Program-made: the position numbers and the translations under genes
Assembly (NCBI RefSeq): GCF_900454535.1
Contig: NZ_UGSP01000001.1
Location: forward strand, 104,501-168,500
DNA length: 64,000 nucleotides
Origin: Avibacterium avium
Lineage (GTDB): Bacteria > Pseudomonadota > Gammaproteobacteria > Enterobacterales > Pasteurellaceae
Direction: 5' to 3'
The notes under the pieces: model-generated
The model's input: the letters and a program-made list of their open reading frames with translations, nothing else
Database searches by the model: none
What the model was told of the DNA's origin: nothing
Part shown: piece after piece, positions 1 through 8,187 of the stretch
Layout of the letters: each line of letters starts with the position of its first letter
Numbering within the stretch: the stretch's first letter is position 1

Positions 1-244
1 ATTTCGCCAGTTCAATATGCCCCATTGCCAGTTCTGCTTGGGGATCAAGCAATGACTGCGCCACTGCATTGCCTGAAATGGCTTGCAAGGTGAGTGGCGT
101 AACAAATTCTGCCGCCGCTGGTGTGAGAACCACGCGCACTTCCGCTTGGCTTTTGCGTAACAAGCGAATTAGCTCAATGCTTTTATAAGCCGCGATCCCG
201 CCAGTTATGCCAACAACTATACGTTTTCCTTGAAGATCTTGCAT
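1..244 (-). CDS. coaBC: Phosphopantothenoylcysteine decarboxylase/phosphopantothenate-cysteine ligase, N-terminal part
   Basis: This is the first 81 codons of a gene read leftwards; the rest lies outside the window. The start ATG is at 244. The N-terminus reads [21 protein letters not shown], the flavin-binding start of the CoaC (Dfp) domain, and continues through the strand-helix pattern of the flavoprotein fold. The family makes 4'-phosphopantetheine from phosphopantothenate and cysteine in coenzyme A synthesis. It is divergent from radC, as dfp and radC are in E. coli. The CoaB half cannot be seen. Confidence 0.93.
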   Translation of the reverse strand, partial: MQDLQGKRIVVGITGGIAAYKSIELIRLLRKSQAEVRVVLTPAAAEFVTPLTLQAISGNAVAQSLLDPQAELAMGHIELAK

Positions 245-418
245 TATTTCCAATCAATCCAAATTAAAAGTGCGGTTAATTTTACTGTAATTTTCCCCAA
301 TAAAAAATTCAATTTTTCGATCTGGATCGCAAAAGTCGTAGGGAAGCCTGTCAGAACAATGCTGTCTATGTTAAAAAGATCCGCAATTTGATATTAAAAA
401 ACGAAATGATCGCCACAA
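245..418. other. coaBC/radC divergent intergenic region with an uptake signal
   Basis: An AT-rich spacer between two divergent genes. It holds an uptake signal (AAGTGCGGT at 268-276) followed by the A/T-rich stretch typical of the extended Haemophilus signal. Promoters for both genes must lie here, but I could not pick convincing -35/-10 pairs. Confidence 0.6.
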
Positions 419-1075
419 ATGACCACCTTAATGCCACGGGAAAAACTGCTAAAATTTGGTGCTGAAGCCCTTGATGATAGCGAATTATTAGCTATTTTTT
501 TACGCACAGGAATCAAGAATTGTTCTGTAATGGAATTATCTCGTGTGGTTCTTGATCATTTTGGATCATTGCGGCAATTAATTAGTGCGGATCAAAAAGC
601 CTTTTGCAACGTTAAAGGCTTAGGCATCACACAATTTATCCAGCTACAAGCCAGCACGGAAATGACAAAGCGTTATTTATTGCAAGAATTGGAAATGGCG
701 CAGGCATTTACTCGCCCAGAGTTGGTGAGAATATATTTGCAAACGGAGCTAGAACATAAAGAGCGGGAAGTTTTTTTGGTGCTTTTTTTAGATAATCAGC
801 ATCGCCTGATTAAAAAAGAAGAAATGTTTTTAGGTACGATCAACACAGCCGCGGTGTATCCCAGAGAAATTGTTAAAAGTGCACTTTTTTGTAATGCGGC
901 GGCGATTATTTTGGCACATAATCACCCATCAGGCATTGCAGAGCCGAGCAATTCCGATCGGATCATCACAGAAAAGATCCAAAAAGTGGCAGAATTAGTA
1001 GAAATTCGCGTGCTGGATCATTTTGTGATCGGCAAAGGCTGTTATGTTTCTTTTAATGAAAAAGGCTGGTTATAA
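419..1075 (+). CDS. radC: RadC family protein (JAB1/MPN domain)
   Basis: A 218-residue protein of the RadC family. An N-terminal helix-hairpin-helix-like part (about residues 40-80, with VKGLG) is followed by a JAMM metal-binding domain. H167 and H169 in HNHPSG and D180 form the metal site seen in JAB1 proteases. The true biochemical role of RadC is unsettled; the old link to recombinational repair is weak. The start at ATG 419 gives a protein beginning MTTLMPREKLL, which matches the conserved PREKLL start of the family. The ATG at 406 is out of frame. It lies upstream of rpmB-rpmG as in E. coli. Confidence 0.92.
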   Translation: MTTLMPREKLLKFGAEALDDSELLAIFLRTGIKNCSVMELSRVVLDHFGSLRQLISADQKAFCNVKGLGITQFIQLQASTEMTKRYLLQELEMAQAFTRPELVRIYLQTELEHKEREVFLVLFLDNQHRLIKKEEMFLGTINTAAVYPREIVKSALFCNAAAIILAHNHPSGIAEPSNSDRIITEKIQKVAELVEIRVLDHFVIGKGCYVSFNEKGWL

Positions 1076-1151
1076 TAGCCATTTAGCAAGAATGATGCGG
1101 TGGAATTGCTGATTTTTTTGTCATTTATTGCGTTAATTAAGTGATTTAGGC

Positions 1152-1180
1152 TTGAGTATAGCAAATAAAGTGAGTATAAT
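1152..1180 (+). promoter_or_regulatory. Promoter of rpmB-rpmG
   Basis: A -35 box TTGAGT (1152-1157) and a perfect -10 box TATAAT (1175-1180) are separated by 17 bases. This is a strong sigma-70 promoter whose start would fall near 1187, about 115 bases before rpmB. Confidence 0.8.
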
Positions 1181-1186
1181 TTGCCA

Positions 1187-1301
1187 CCTTTAATATAGTA
1201 TGCGGGTCGGTTACAGCGACCTGACGAGGTGGCTTGCAAACCTAGTTTGCAGTAATCCGAACCCTAAGCTCGAGCTTATATTTGATTTATTGGAGATTAA
1301 T
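1187..1301 (+). promoter_or_regulatory. Structured 5' leader of rpmB
   Basis: The transcribed leader contains three possible hairpins. The first pairs 1203-1209 with 1217-1223 (7 bp, one G-U). The second pairs TGCAAA 1235-1240 with TTTGCA 1246-1251. The third is the 12-bp palindrome AAGCTCGAGCTT at 1266-1277. Ribosomal protein mRNAs often carry autoregulatory leaders; no such role is shown here for L28 or L33. The ribosome binding site is TGGAG just before the start. Confidence 0.5.
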
Positions 1302-1538
1302 ATGTCTAGAGTCTGTCAAGTAACAGGCAAGCGTCCAGCAGTTGGTAACAACCGCTCACACGCAATGAACGCGACTCGTCGTCGTTTTCTTCCTAACTTA
1401 CACACTCACCGTTTCTGGGTTGAGTCTGAAAAACGTTTCGTAACTTTACGCTTAACAGCGAAAGGTATGCGTATTATTGATAAAAAAGGCATTGATGCAG
1501 TGTTAGCTGAAATCCGTGCTCGTGGCGAGAAAATCTAA
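1302..1538 (+). CDS. rpmB: 50S ribosomal protein L28
   Basis: A 78-residue ribosomal protein starting [12 protein letters not shown], the usual L28 N-terminus, and ending in RARGEKI. Length matches the E. coli protein. The reading frame stays open upstream to 1200, but the conserved start and the TGGAG ribosome binding site fix the ATG at 1302. It forms an operon with rpmG 11 bases downstream, with its own strong promoter at 1152-1180. Confidence 0.97.
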   Translation: MSRVCQVTGKRPAVGNNRSHAMNATRRRFLPNLHTHRFWVESEKRFVTLRLTAKGMRIIDKKGIDAVLAEIRARGEKI

Positions 1539-1549
1539 GGAGCTAAAAA

Positions 1550-1720
1550 ATGGCAGCTAAAGGTGCTCGTGAAAAAATCCGTTTAGTTTCAACAGCTGAA
1601 ACCGGTCATTTCTACACAACAACTAAAAATAAACGTAATATGCCAGAAAAAATGGAGATCAAAAAATTTGATCCTGTTGTGCGTAAACACGTTATTTACA
1701 AAGAAGCTAAAATCAAATAA
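1550..1720 (+). CDS. rpmG: 50S ribosomal protein L33
   Basis: A short gene of 56 codons. The protein begins [20 protein letters not shown] and ends [11 protein letters not shown], which is L33. It lacks the Cys pairs of zinc-binding L33 paralogues, so it is the zinc-independent form. An AGGAG ribosome binding site overlaps the space after rpmB. A terminator follows at 1741. Confidence 0.97.
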   Translation: MAAKGAREKIRLVSTAETGHFYTTTKNKRNMPEKMEIKKFDPVVRKHVIYKEAKIK

Positions 1721-1740
1721 TTTGGCTTTAATGAATTAGA

Positions 1741-1767
1741 AAAACCCGACTTGTTCGGGTTTTTTTA
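1741..1767 (+). terminator. Terminator of rpmB-rpmG
   Basis: AAACCCGA, a short loop and TCGGGTTT are followed by a run of T. This is a typical intrinsic terminator. Confidence 0.9.
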
Positions 1768-1883
1768 TGTCTTTTATAGGCGCTTTTCTTGGATTTTTAT
1801 TGATTGTCCCTATTTATAGCGTAACGCAGAGAGATTTTCATTAGAACCCAAACCCTATTTACTACTATTCGCATGGAGAAAAA

Positions 1884-2699
1884 ATGCCTGAATTACCCGA
1901 AGTTGAAACCACTAAAAATGGGATTTCCCCTTATTTAACAGGATTTATCATTGAAAAAATCGTGGTACGCAATCCTAAATTACGTTGGGAAGTCAGCCCA
2001 CAATTAAGTGAGTTTAAGCAGGTTAAAGTGAGCCATCTTTCCCGCCGTGCAAAATATCTGATCATTCATACGGAAAAAGGTGCGATCATTGGGCATTTAG
2101 GAATGTCGGGATCTTTGCGTGTCGTGCCACAGGATAGCCCCATTGATAAACACGATCATTTAGATATTGTGATGAATAATGGCAAGGTGCTGCGTTATAA
2201 CGATCCCCGCCGTTTTGGCGCGTGGCTCTGGACGGATAATCTGGCAGATTTTCATCTTTTTGCCAAACTTGGTCCAGAACCCCTTTCAGCGGAATTTACT
2301 GGGGAATATCTGTTCAAAAAATCTCGTAAAAAACAGACCGCACTTAAAACCTTTTTAATGGATAATGCGGTGGTGGTAGGCGTGGGCAATATTTATGCCA
2401 ATGAAACGCTCTTTTTGTGCGGTTTACATCCGCTGAAATTAGCCAAAAACTTAACCAAATCTCAATGCGAATTGCTGGTTCAAACCATTAAACAAGTGCT
2501 TACCACCTCCATTGCGCAAGGTGGTACAACCTTGAAAGACTTCTTACAACCTGACGGCCGCCCCGGTTATTTCGCCCAAGAACTACGGGTTTACGGCAAT
2601 AAAGATAAGCCTTGTCCAACGTGCGGGACAAAAATTGAAAGTTTAGTCATCGGGCAACGTAATAGCTTTTTCTGTCCAAAATGTCAGAAAAAAGCATAA
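1884..2699 (+). CDS. mutM: Formamidopyrimidine-DNA glycosylase
   Basis: A 271-residue Fpg/MutM protein that removes 8-oxoguanine and ring-opened purines and cleaves the abasic site. The N-terminal MPELPEVE supplies the catalytic Pro2 and Glu3. A helix-two-turn-helix part precedes the C-terminal zinc finger with C244, C247, C264 and C267. Length is normal. The start ATG at 1884 is fixed because Pro2 must become the N-terminus. Order rpmB-rpmG-mutM is the same as in E. coli. Confidence 0.97.
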   Translation: MPELPEVETTKNGISPYLTGFIIEKIVVRNPKLRWEVSPQLSEFKQVKVSHLSRRAKYLIIHTEKGAIIGHLGMSGSLRVVPQDSPIDKHDHLDIVMNNGKVLRYNDPRRFGAWLWTDNLADFHLFAKLGPEPLSAEFTGEYLFKKSRKKQTALKTFLMDNAVVVGVGNIYANETLFLCGLHPLKLAKNLTKSQCELLVQTIKQVLTTSIAQGGTTLKDFLQPDGRPGYFAQELRVYGNKDKPCPTCGTKIESLVIGQRNSFFCPKCQKKA

Positions 2700-2712
2700 A
2701 AATATGCAAAAA

Positions 2713-2736
2713 AATACCGCTCTTTTGAGCGGTATT
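2713..2736. terminator. Hairpin between convergent mutM and the Opa-like gene
   Basis: A 10-bp stem AATACCGCTC/GAGCGGTATT with a TTTT loop. A run of T follows it on the minus strand, so it should end the Opa-like transcript and probably helps end mutM. Confidence 0.85.
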
Positions 2737-2764
2737 CTGTCTTATTTGGCTTATTAGGCAATGA

Positions 2765-3307
2765 TTAGAACTCGTAACGAAGACCTACTTTTACACCATA
2801 TTGATTTACTTTGGTATCTTCCCAGTTACCTAAACGGTTATATTCAAAACCAGTATCTAAAGCAAGGTTTTGAGTAAGATCACAAGAAATACCCGCTAAT
2901 GCACCATAACCAAATTTAGTGTGTTTTTTATCTTCAAATGCGTTTGGTTGTGTATTTTCAACATCAAAAACATTTAATGATAAACGCGCACCAAGGTAAG
3001 GTTTAACTGGTAAATTAAAATTGAAATCATAGATTGCTGCTAAACCTAAGCCATAGATTTTTGCGCTGATATGCTCATTTGTATCTACATTGCCAGAAGT
3101 TTTCGCATAGAAAGTATCCACAGCAACACGCCAATCATTTACTTTATAACCGACAGTAAGACGAGGTGTCACCTTGTTTTTATTTAATGCTGAATACTCA
3201 GTGAATTTTAATTTTGAGTGTTGTACATCACCTTGAACATACCAATTTGCATTGGCTGTGGCTGAAATAGCTAACGCACCGATTGCTACCGCTAATAGTT
3301 TTTTCAT
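2765..3307 (-). CDS. Opacity (Opa) family outer-membrane porin-like protein
   Basis: A 180-residue exported beta-barrel protein. The start MKKLLAVAIGALAISATANA is a signal peptide, cleaved near ANA-NWYVQ. The rest has alternating hydrophobic strands, and the last residues VGLRYEF end in Phe as outer-membrane barrels do. It resembles the small 8-strand Opa/OmpA-type proteins of Haemophilus and Neisseria. The ATG at 3307 is chosen over one five codons upstream because GGAG lies at the right distance and the signal peptide then starts cleanly. The surface role (adhesion or general) cannot be told from sequence. Confidence 0.82.
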   Translation of the reverse strand: MKKLLAVAIGALAISATANANWYVQGDVQHSKLKFTEYSALNKNKVTPRLTVGYKVNDWRVAVDTFYAKTSGNVDTNEHISAKIYGLGLAAIYDFNFNLPVKPYLGARLSLNVFDVENTQPNAFEDKKHTKFGYGALAGISCDLTQNLALDTGFEYNRLGNWEDTKVNQYGVKVGLRYEF

Positions 3308-3334
3308 TGTCTTCTCCAACAAAAGTTATAAAAA

Positions 3335-3865
3335 TCAACCAATTGTAGCATAATTTTTGGCTACAGGTAAATAAATTAATGCTTGTTTACATTCTCGACA
3401 AAAATACACCGCACTTTGCTTTTGCACTTTGTTATGGCGGCGTACGCTAAGATCGTGAGTGCGGCAACCGCAGCGGTAAGTAAAGTTTTTTCCCTGCACA
3501 CTTTTAACATCTAAATTGTGGTAAATTTCCGCAGGTTGCTGGAAGATGTTTTCCATCACCGCTTTCCATTCTTTGCCGTGCGGCGCTACTCGCCCAAACA
3601 CTTGATAAACAATTAAATGGGCCAGTTCGTGCGGAACAATTTGCTGCAAAAAATAGTCAGGATTTTCCAACAATAAAGTGCGGTTAAAACGGATTTCATT
3701 TTTCTGTAAATATGCCACTCCAGCCTTTACCCCGCGCAGTTGATAACTCACTGTTGGCATTGGAAAAGTGCGTTGAAAATGCTGCTCCGCCAGTTGCAAA
3801 TAATGGCGTAACTGGCGGAGGATTTGTATATTAAGTAAACGTAATGAAGAATGAGTGTCTGACAT
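3335..3865 (-). CDS. sprT: SprT family zinc metalloprotease-like protein
   Basis: A 176-residue SprT family protein. The zinc-protease motif HELAH is at 79-83 and a C-terminal zinc ribbon uses C132, C134, C156 and C159. It is related to eukaryotic Spartan, which degrades DNA-protein crosslinks; the bacterial role is not well defined. It is separated from the Opa-like gene by 27 bases and may be cotranscribed with it. An uptake signal lies at each end of the gene (3408 and 3676). Confidence 0.85.
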   Translation of the reverse strand: MSDTHSSLRLLNIQILRQLRHYLQLAEQHFQRTFPMPTVSYQLRGVKAGVAYLQKNEIRFNRTLLLENPDYFLQQIVPHELAHLIVYQVFGRVAPHGKEWKAVMENIFQQPAEIYHNLDVKSVQGKNFTYRCGCRTHDLSVRRHNKVQKQSAVYFCRECKQALIYLPVAKNYATIG

Positions 3866-3935
3866 AAATAAAAAATATCACTAAATTTTTTACAATATGG
3901 GGGTAAAAAAGCTAAGATCAATTTTATTTTTACAT

Positions 3936-3963
3936 ACACAAATGAGTAAAGTATCATTTGTGT
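3936..3963 (+). promoter_or_regulatory. Inverted repeat upstream of the small two-gene cassette
   Basis: Perfect 10-bp arms ACACAAATGA (3936-3945) and TCATTTGTGT (3954-3963) are separated by 8 bases and lie 26 bases before the first gene. The place and form suit an operator for a ribbon-helix-helix repressor, as in many autoregulated toxin-antitoxin operons. No binding is shown. Confidence 0.55.
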
Positions 3964-3988
3964 CATTGTGTAAATTAAGGGGGATAAA

Positions 3989-4279
3989 ATGAGCAGAATA
4001 AATTTTGATACATCTGAAGAAATGAAACATAAAATCAAGGTTTATACTTCAATTCATCAAATTACGATAAAAGAGTTCTTTGAACAAATGCTAAACGATT
4101 TTTTTGCCGCAGGTGAAGATCTCACCGCAGAAGAACGAGAAATTATTGCGCGTTCAACGGCATTTTTTGATAAACCTGAAAATCAGCATTTAACTACCTC
4201 ATTAACGCAAGATGAAGCCTTAAAAATTGGTGAGAAAGTGAGAAACGGCGAGAGTTTGGCAAAATTGTTAGGTTATTGA
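3989..4279 (+). CDS. Small ribbon-helix-helix-like protein, possible antitoxin
   Basis: A 96-residue protein I do not recognise by name. The first 40 residues (MSRINFDTSEEMKHKIKVY and on) have the strand-helix-helix look of a ribbon-helix-helix DNA-binding domain. The rest is acidic and ends KIGEKVRNGESLAKLLGY, like antitoxin tails. The ribosome binding site is AAGGGGG before ATG 3989. The stop lies one base before the next start, which implies translational coupling. The inverted repeat just upstream fits autoregulation. An antitoxin role is inferred from layout only. Confidence 0.55.
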   Translation: MSRINFDTSEEMKHKIKVYTSIHQITIKEFFEQMLNDFFAAGEDLTAEEREIIARSTAFFDKPENQHLTTSLTQDEALKIGEKVRNGESLAKLLGY

Positions 4280-4280
4280 A

Positions 4281-4610
4281 ATGTTAGCGAATTTGCAGTT
4301 TCATAACCGATTTATTTCCTTTGTCTATCATCGTATTTTAAGCGAAGAAAGTAAGAAAGAACTGGAAAGGCAGCTAACAGATAATATCCGCAAAACTATT
4401 TTTCTGCGTAAACAAGCAAGGAAATTTTTTGTTAAACGAAAACCACAAAATGTAGTGATCTTTGTTTATGCGGAAAAAGGGAACTTTGTAATTAAGGCAT
4501 TTCAGTTTGGTAAAACGGATTTGCTAACGGGAAACAAAAAAGCACACCTTACAACCATAGAAAAGATTTTATCTGAAAAAACCGATCTAGAAATTCGTCA
4601 GTATTATTAG
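4281..4610 (+). CDS. Small basic protein, possible toxin partner
   Basis: A 109-residue basic protein of unknown family. It has alternating strands near VVIFVYAEKGNFVIKAF (about residues 54-72), flanked by Lys/Arg-rich helices. I see no RelE, HicA, PIN or GNAT motif I would trust. It starts one base after the stop of the preceding gene with no ribosome binding site of its own, so it is translated by coupling. A second gene in a tightly coupled small pair is the usual toxin position, but function is unknown. Confidence 0.5.
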   Translation: MLANLQFHNRFISFVYHRILSEESKKELERQLTDNIRKTIFLRKQARKFFVKRKPQNVVIFVYAEKGNFVIKAFQFGKTDLLTGNKKAHLTTIEKILSEKTDLEIRQYY

Positions 4611-4624
4611 CCAATCTAGGCAAT

Positions 4625-4660
4625 AAAAAAGCCATTGCAACAGATTGCAATGGCTTTTTT
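4625..4660. terminator. Bidirectional terminator between the small cassette and metK
   Basis: A perfect 16-bp stem (4625-4640 with 4645-4660) around the loop CAGA. A runs on the left and T runs on the right let it stop transcription from both directions. Confidence 0.92.
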
Positions 4661-4676
4661 CCAAACTAACTTTAAT

Positions 4677-5831
4677 TTATTTCAACCCAGCTGCTGCTCT
4701 TAATTCTGCGGCGCGGTCGGTTTTTTCCCAAGGAAATTGTTCGCGTCCAAAGTGGCCGTAAGCGGCGGTTTGGCGGTAGATTGGCTGAATCAGATCAAGC
4801 ATTTTGATTAAGCCGTAAGGGCGTAAATCGAAAAATTCACGCACTAAATTCACCAACAACTCATTGCTCACTTTGCCCGTGCCAAAAGTTTCCACCATAA
4901 TAGACGTTGGCTCTGCCACGCCGATGGCATAAGAAAGCTGAATTTCACAACGATCTGCTAAACCTGCAGCAACAATGTTCTTCGCTACATAGCGTGCAGC
5001 ATAGGCAGCTGAACGATCCACTTTTGATGGATCTTTACCTGAGAATGCACCACCACCGTGGCGTGCTGCACCGCCGTAAGTATCCACGATAATTTTACGT
5101 CCTGTTAAACCGCAATCCCCCATAGGGCCACCAATCACAAAACGGCCTGTTGGATTGATGAAATATTTGGTGTCTTTGCCGAGCCATTCACTTGGTAGTA
5201 CAGGCTTGATAATTTCTTCCATTACCGCTTCGTGCAAGGCATTTTGGCTGATTTCTTCCGCGTGTTGGGTGGAAAGCACCACTGCATCAATGCCAACAAT
5301 TTTGTCGTTTTCATATTTTAGTGTAACTTGGCTTTTCGCATCTGGACGCAACCAAGGCAAAGTGCCGTCTTTACGCACTTGCGCTTGGCGTTCCATTAAG
5401 CGGTGTGCATAGGTAATCGCCGCAGGCATTAACACTTCTGTTTCATTGGTGGCATAACCAAACATAATGCCTTGGTCACCCGCCCCTTGATCTAACGGAC
5501 TTTCACGATCCACGCCTTGATTAATATCAGAAGATTGTTTGCCAATGGCGTTTAACACCGCACACGAATGGCCATCAAAGCCCATATCAGAGTGTTTGTA
5601 ACCAATATCACAAATCACTTGGCGGGTAAGATTCTCAATGTCCACCCAAGCTGAAGTGGTGATTTCGCCGCCCACAAGCGCCATACCTGTTTTGACATAG
5701 GTTTCACAGGCCACACGAGCTTTCGGATCTTGTTTTAAAATTTCGTCTAACACCGCGTCAGAAATCTGATCGGCAATTTTATCTGGGTGTCCTTCTGACA
5801 CAGATTCAGAAGTAAATAAATAAGATGACAT
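4677..5831 (-). CDS. metK: S-adenosylmethionine synthase
   Basis: A 384-residue enzyme that makes S-adenosylmethionine from methionine and ATP. It starts [18 protein letters not shown], holding the ATP-binding GHPDK, and carries GAGDQG with the surrounding conserved loop, [12 protein letters not shown] and the C-terminal FPWEKTD. Length equals the E. coli enzyme. It stands alone, with a promoter and tandem MetJ boxes at 5855-5914, so it is expected to be repressed by MetJ with S-adenosylmethionine as corepressor. The metJ gene is 18 kb away in this window. Confidence 0.98.
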   Translation of the reverse strand: MSSYLFTSESVSEGHPDKIADQISDAVLDEILKQDPKARVACETYVKTGMALVGGEITTSAWVDIENLTRQVICDIGYKHSDMGFDGHSCAVLNAIGKQSSDINQGVDRESPLDQGAGDQGIMFGYATNETEVLMPAAITYAHRLMERQAQVRKDGTLPWLRPDAKSQVTLKYENDKIVGIDAVVLSTQHAEEISQNALHEAVMEEIIKPVLPSEWLGKDTKYFINPTGRFVIGGPMGDCGLTGRKIIVDTYGGAARHGGGAFSGKDPSKVDRSAAYAARYVAKNIVAAGLADRCEIQLSYAIGVAEPTSIMVETFGTGKVSNELLVNLVREFFDLRPYGLIKMLDLIQPIYRQTAAYGHFGREQFPWEKTDRAAELRAAAGLK

Positions 5832-5854
5832 AGCTTTCCTTTAGTTTTAAATAA

Positions 5855-5914
5855 ATTTGTTTAGATGTTTTTGCGTCTAGACGGCTATAATACGTTTTTT
5901 TGTTTAGAAAGCAA
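5855..5914 (-). promoter_or_regulatory. metK promoter with tandem MetJ boxes
   Basis: Reading leftwards, the -35 is TTGCTT (5909-5914) and the -10 is TATTAT (5887-5892), 16 bases apart. Directly next to the -10 come contiguous 8-base units AGCCGTCT (7 of 8 match to AGACGTCT), AGACGCAA (5 of 8), AAACATCT (6 of 8) and the weaker AAACAAAT. Exact 8-base phasing is the signature of MetJ operators. Confidence 0.85.
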
Positions 5915-5932
5915 GCGTTAATTTTTGCCGTA

Positions 5933-6394
5933 TTAATGAATAAAAGTGTTGAGTTGATAAAGAAAAATGTAGCGTAATAGCTTGCCGATAAGGATTAAAA
6001 GCATTGATTTCAACCAGTTAAAGCGCAACCAACCTGCCATCGCGCAAAAAGCATCACCCACAATGGGCAGCCAGCTTAATAATAATGTCCAAATGCCATA
6101 GCGCTGAATGTTGTTCAATGCCCAGCTGCGTTGGAGATTTTTTTGTTCTAATTTGGGAAACCAACGCCCAATGGCATAGGTGGTCATACTACCAAGGGTG
6201 TTGCCTGCGGTAGCGACTGCAATCAAGCTTAACACATCGTGAGAAAACATTGCACCAATAAAAGGTGCGGTAAGAAAAAGGAAAATAATTTCCGAATTGC
6301 CGGGCAATACCGTGGCACTAAGAAAGGCGCTGCTAAACATTAGCCATAGGCTATTTTGCGATCCCAATAGCCCATCGGTCAGCCAATCAAGCAT
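5933..6394 (-). CDS. yqaA: YqaA family membrane protein (DedA/SNARE-associated type)
   Basis: A 153-residue inner-membrane protein with about four hydrophobic segments. The features ATVLPGNSEIIF near residue 30, AGNTLGSMTTYAIGRW and WLPIVGDAFCAMAGWLR are typical of YqaA and related DedA-type proteins. Function is not settled in the family; lipid or solute transport roles have been proposed. It is the last gene of a three-gene operon and its start overlaps the end of the acetyltransferase gene by 8 bases. YqaA and yqaB are neighbours in E. coli too. Confidence 0.85.
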   Translation of the reverse strand: MLDWLTDGLLGSQNSLWLMFSSAFLSATVLPGNSEIIFLFLTAPFIGAMFSHDVLSLIAVATAGNTLGSMTTYAIGRWFPKLEQKNLQRSWALNNIQRYGIWTLLLSWLPIVGDAFCAMAGWLRFNWLKSMLLILIGKLLRYIFLYQLNTFIH

Positions 6395-6995
6395 AGTCTG
6401 CCATATATTTGTTGATGTAATTAAGCCTATCTTGCTCGGTAATTTGGCGAATCACTCTGGCTGGATTGCCCACCACAAGGCTATTAGCGGGAATATCTTT
6501 GCTCACCACTGAACCTGCGCCAATTACTACGTTATCGCCAATGGTTACGCCACCTAAGATAATGGCATTTCCCCCAATCCACACATTATTGCCAATGGTG
6601 ATCGGCAGCGCTTGTTCCCAATCTTGGCTGCGTAATTCCGCATCAAGGGGGTGGCCTACGGTATAAAGGCTCACATTCGGCGCGAGCATCACATTATCAC
6701 CAATGGTGATGCCGCCGTTATCCAACATTGTGCAGTTATAGTTGGCAAAAAAGTTTTCGCCCACTTCAATAAAACAGCCGTAATCGCAAAAAAACGGCGC
6801 GTTAATATGGGGTTCATTTTTGCATTTGCCTAAAATTTGCTGAATTAGCACCGCTCTTTTTTCTGTTTCAGAAGGGCAAATTTGCGTATTGTATTGAAAA
6901 AGGCGCTTTTTATTTTCAATGCGAAGTTGTGCTAATTCTGGATCATTAGGTTTATGCGCCAGCCCTGCGAGCATTTTCTGCTTATTTGATAACAT
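6387..6995 (-). CDS. Maltose/galactoside O-acetyltransferase-like hexapeptide protein
   Basis: A 202-residue left-handed beta-helix acetyltransferase. The N-terminal Mac domain begins MLSNKQKMLAGLAHKPNDPE, and hexapeptide repeats run from about residue 90 to 180 (for example IGDNVMLAPNVSLYTVGHPL and the PAR(V)IR end). The conserved His in VGHPLD is the catalytic base in this family. Such enzymes move acetyl from acetyl-CoA to sugars; the substrate here is unknown. It lies two bases after yqaB and overlaps yqaA. Confidence 0.87.
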   Translation of the reverse strand: MLSNKQKMLAGLAHKPNDPELAQLRIENKKRLFQYNTQICPSETEKRAVLIQQILGKCKNEPHINAPFFCDYGCFIEVGENFFANYNCTMLDNGGITIGDNVMLAPNVSLYTVGHPLDAELRSQDWEQALPITIGNNVWIGGNAIILGGVTIGDNVVIGAGSVVSKDIPANSLVVGNPARVIRQITEQDRLNYINKYMADYA

Positions 6996-6997
6996 AA

Positions 6998-7597
6998 TTA
7001 TTGTTTAATCAGTTGATTGATACGGACATCAAAGACGTCCATTCCAGCAGCAAGCCCTGCTTGCACGCCAAGATCGGCATCTTCAAACACCACGCAACGT
7101 TGTGGATTCACCTTGATTAATTCCGCGCAACGCAAAAATGTATCGGGTTCTGGCTTGTGCTTTGCCACATCTTCTGCGGTAACCACGGCATCAAAATAGG
7201 CGTGTAAATCAAATTTATCGAGCAATAGATTGGTCACATTGCGGTGCGATCCTGTTCCCAGCGCCAAAGGTTTTTGTCCAGCAAATTTCTTCACCACCTG
7301 CGCCGCTGGCAACAAAGTAGAATGTTGCATAATCAATTCAATTCCATATTGGCGTTTTAATTGGAGCACTTCATCAAACAATTCCATTGGCATTGCAGCT
7401 TTTTTCATCATTTGTTCAGCAATCACTTTCACTGGCGCGCCACCCAGTTGGTAAATCATCTCGCCATTTAAAGGGTAACCTAAGGTTTCGCCCACTTTAT
7501 CCCACGCTTTTTTATGGCTTGGCATTGTGTCGATCACCGTGCCGTCCATATCAAAAATTAAGCCGTCATAATCGGCAAAAAACTCCAAATCCGTCAT
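6998..7597 (-). CDS. yqaB: HAD-family sugar phosphatase, YqaB type
   Basis: A 199-residue HAD superfamily hydrolase of the beta-phosphoglucomutase-like group. Motif I is DMDGT (D16, D18), a helical cap follows, motif II/III covers LGTGSHRNV and KHKPEPDTF, and motif IV is FEDADLG. E. coli YqaB acts on fructose-1-phosphate and similar sugars; that substrate is a likely but unproven guess. It is the first gene of the yqaB-acetyltransferase-yqaA operon. Confidence 0.87.
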   Translation of the reverse strand: MTDLEFFADYDGLIFDMDGTVIDTMPSHKKAWDKVGETLGYPLNGEMIYQLGGAPVKVIAEQMMKKAAMPMELFDEVLQLKRQYGIELIMQHSTLLPAAQVVKKFAGQKPLALGTGSHRNVTNLLLDKFDLHAYFDAVVTAEDVAKHKPEPDTFLRCAELIKVNPQRCVVFEDADLGVQAGLAAGMDVFDVRINQLIKQ

Positions 7598-7753
7598 TCA
7601 TTACTACCTTTTTTAAAATTTCCTGTATTTTGCTACAAATTTGTGATCCCTGCACTGTTTTATTTGATGAGATTTCGGTAAAGTTAGGCTTAAATAAAAT
7701 TTATCGCAAAAAATCACCGCACTTTCTAACCTAAAAATGATGTCGAGGTGACA

Positions 7754-8125
7754 ATGAGGCTGCAACAACAATTAACGTTTTTATTACAACGAAAATTGAT
7801 CGATGAAGAAATCGTGCAATGGATGTTGCATATCCGAGATCATTTGCACACACAGTGGCACGCTGATGTGGAAAGCCCGCAAGTTTTTATGCTGTTTAAT
7901 CATTTTGCAATGGCGTTAGGGCGAATTAAACGCGGTTATGCCGCCCACCCTTTAGCCCAAGAAATTTTGGCTGAAATGCAAAGTGCGGTGGTTTTTCCGC
8001 AAGTTTTTCAGCGTCATATCGAGCTAATGCAGCTTATTCCCCTTGCTATTCCTGATAGTGAACAAACGCATTTTATGGCTAATATTTATTCGCTCTCTCT
8101 CGCTCAGCCACAAATTTTAGGCTAA
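7754..8125 (+). CDS. Small PRD-domain-like protein
   Basis: A 123-residue helical protein resembling a single PTS regulation (PRD) domain, with paired helices, the central [18 protein letters not shown] and a His-containing C-terminal half. It has no DNA-binding or PTS enzyme domain, so it is a stand-alone PRD-like protein of unknown role. The ATG at 7754 is preferred to the GTG at 7748 because GAGG (7745-7748) sits five bases before it. It precedes glyQ by 62 bases, a neighbourhood I recall for small hypothetical genes in Haemophilus. An uptake signal lies inside the gene at 7981. Confidence 0.68.
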   Translation: MRLQQQLTFLLQRKLIDEEIVQWMLHIRDHLHTQWHADVESPQVFMLFNHFAMALGRIKRGYAAHPLAQEILAEMQSAVVFPQVFQRHIELMQLIPLAIPDSEQTHFMANIYSLSLAQPQILG

Positions 8126-8187
8126 CTTTCTGCGCAATTATCCAGTATAATGACCGCATTTCTTTAACTGATGAAAACAGAACACTT

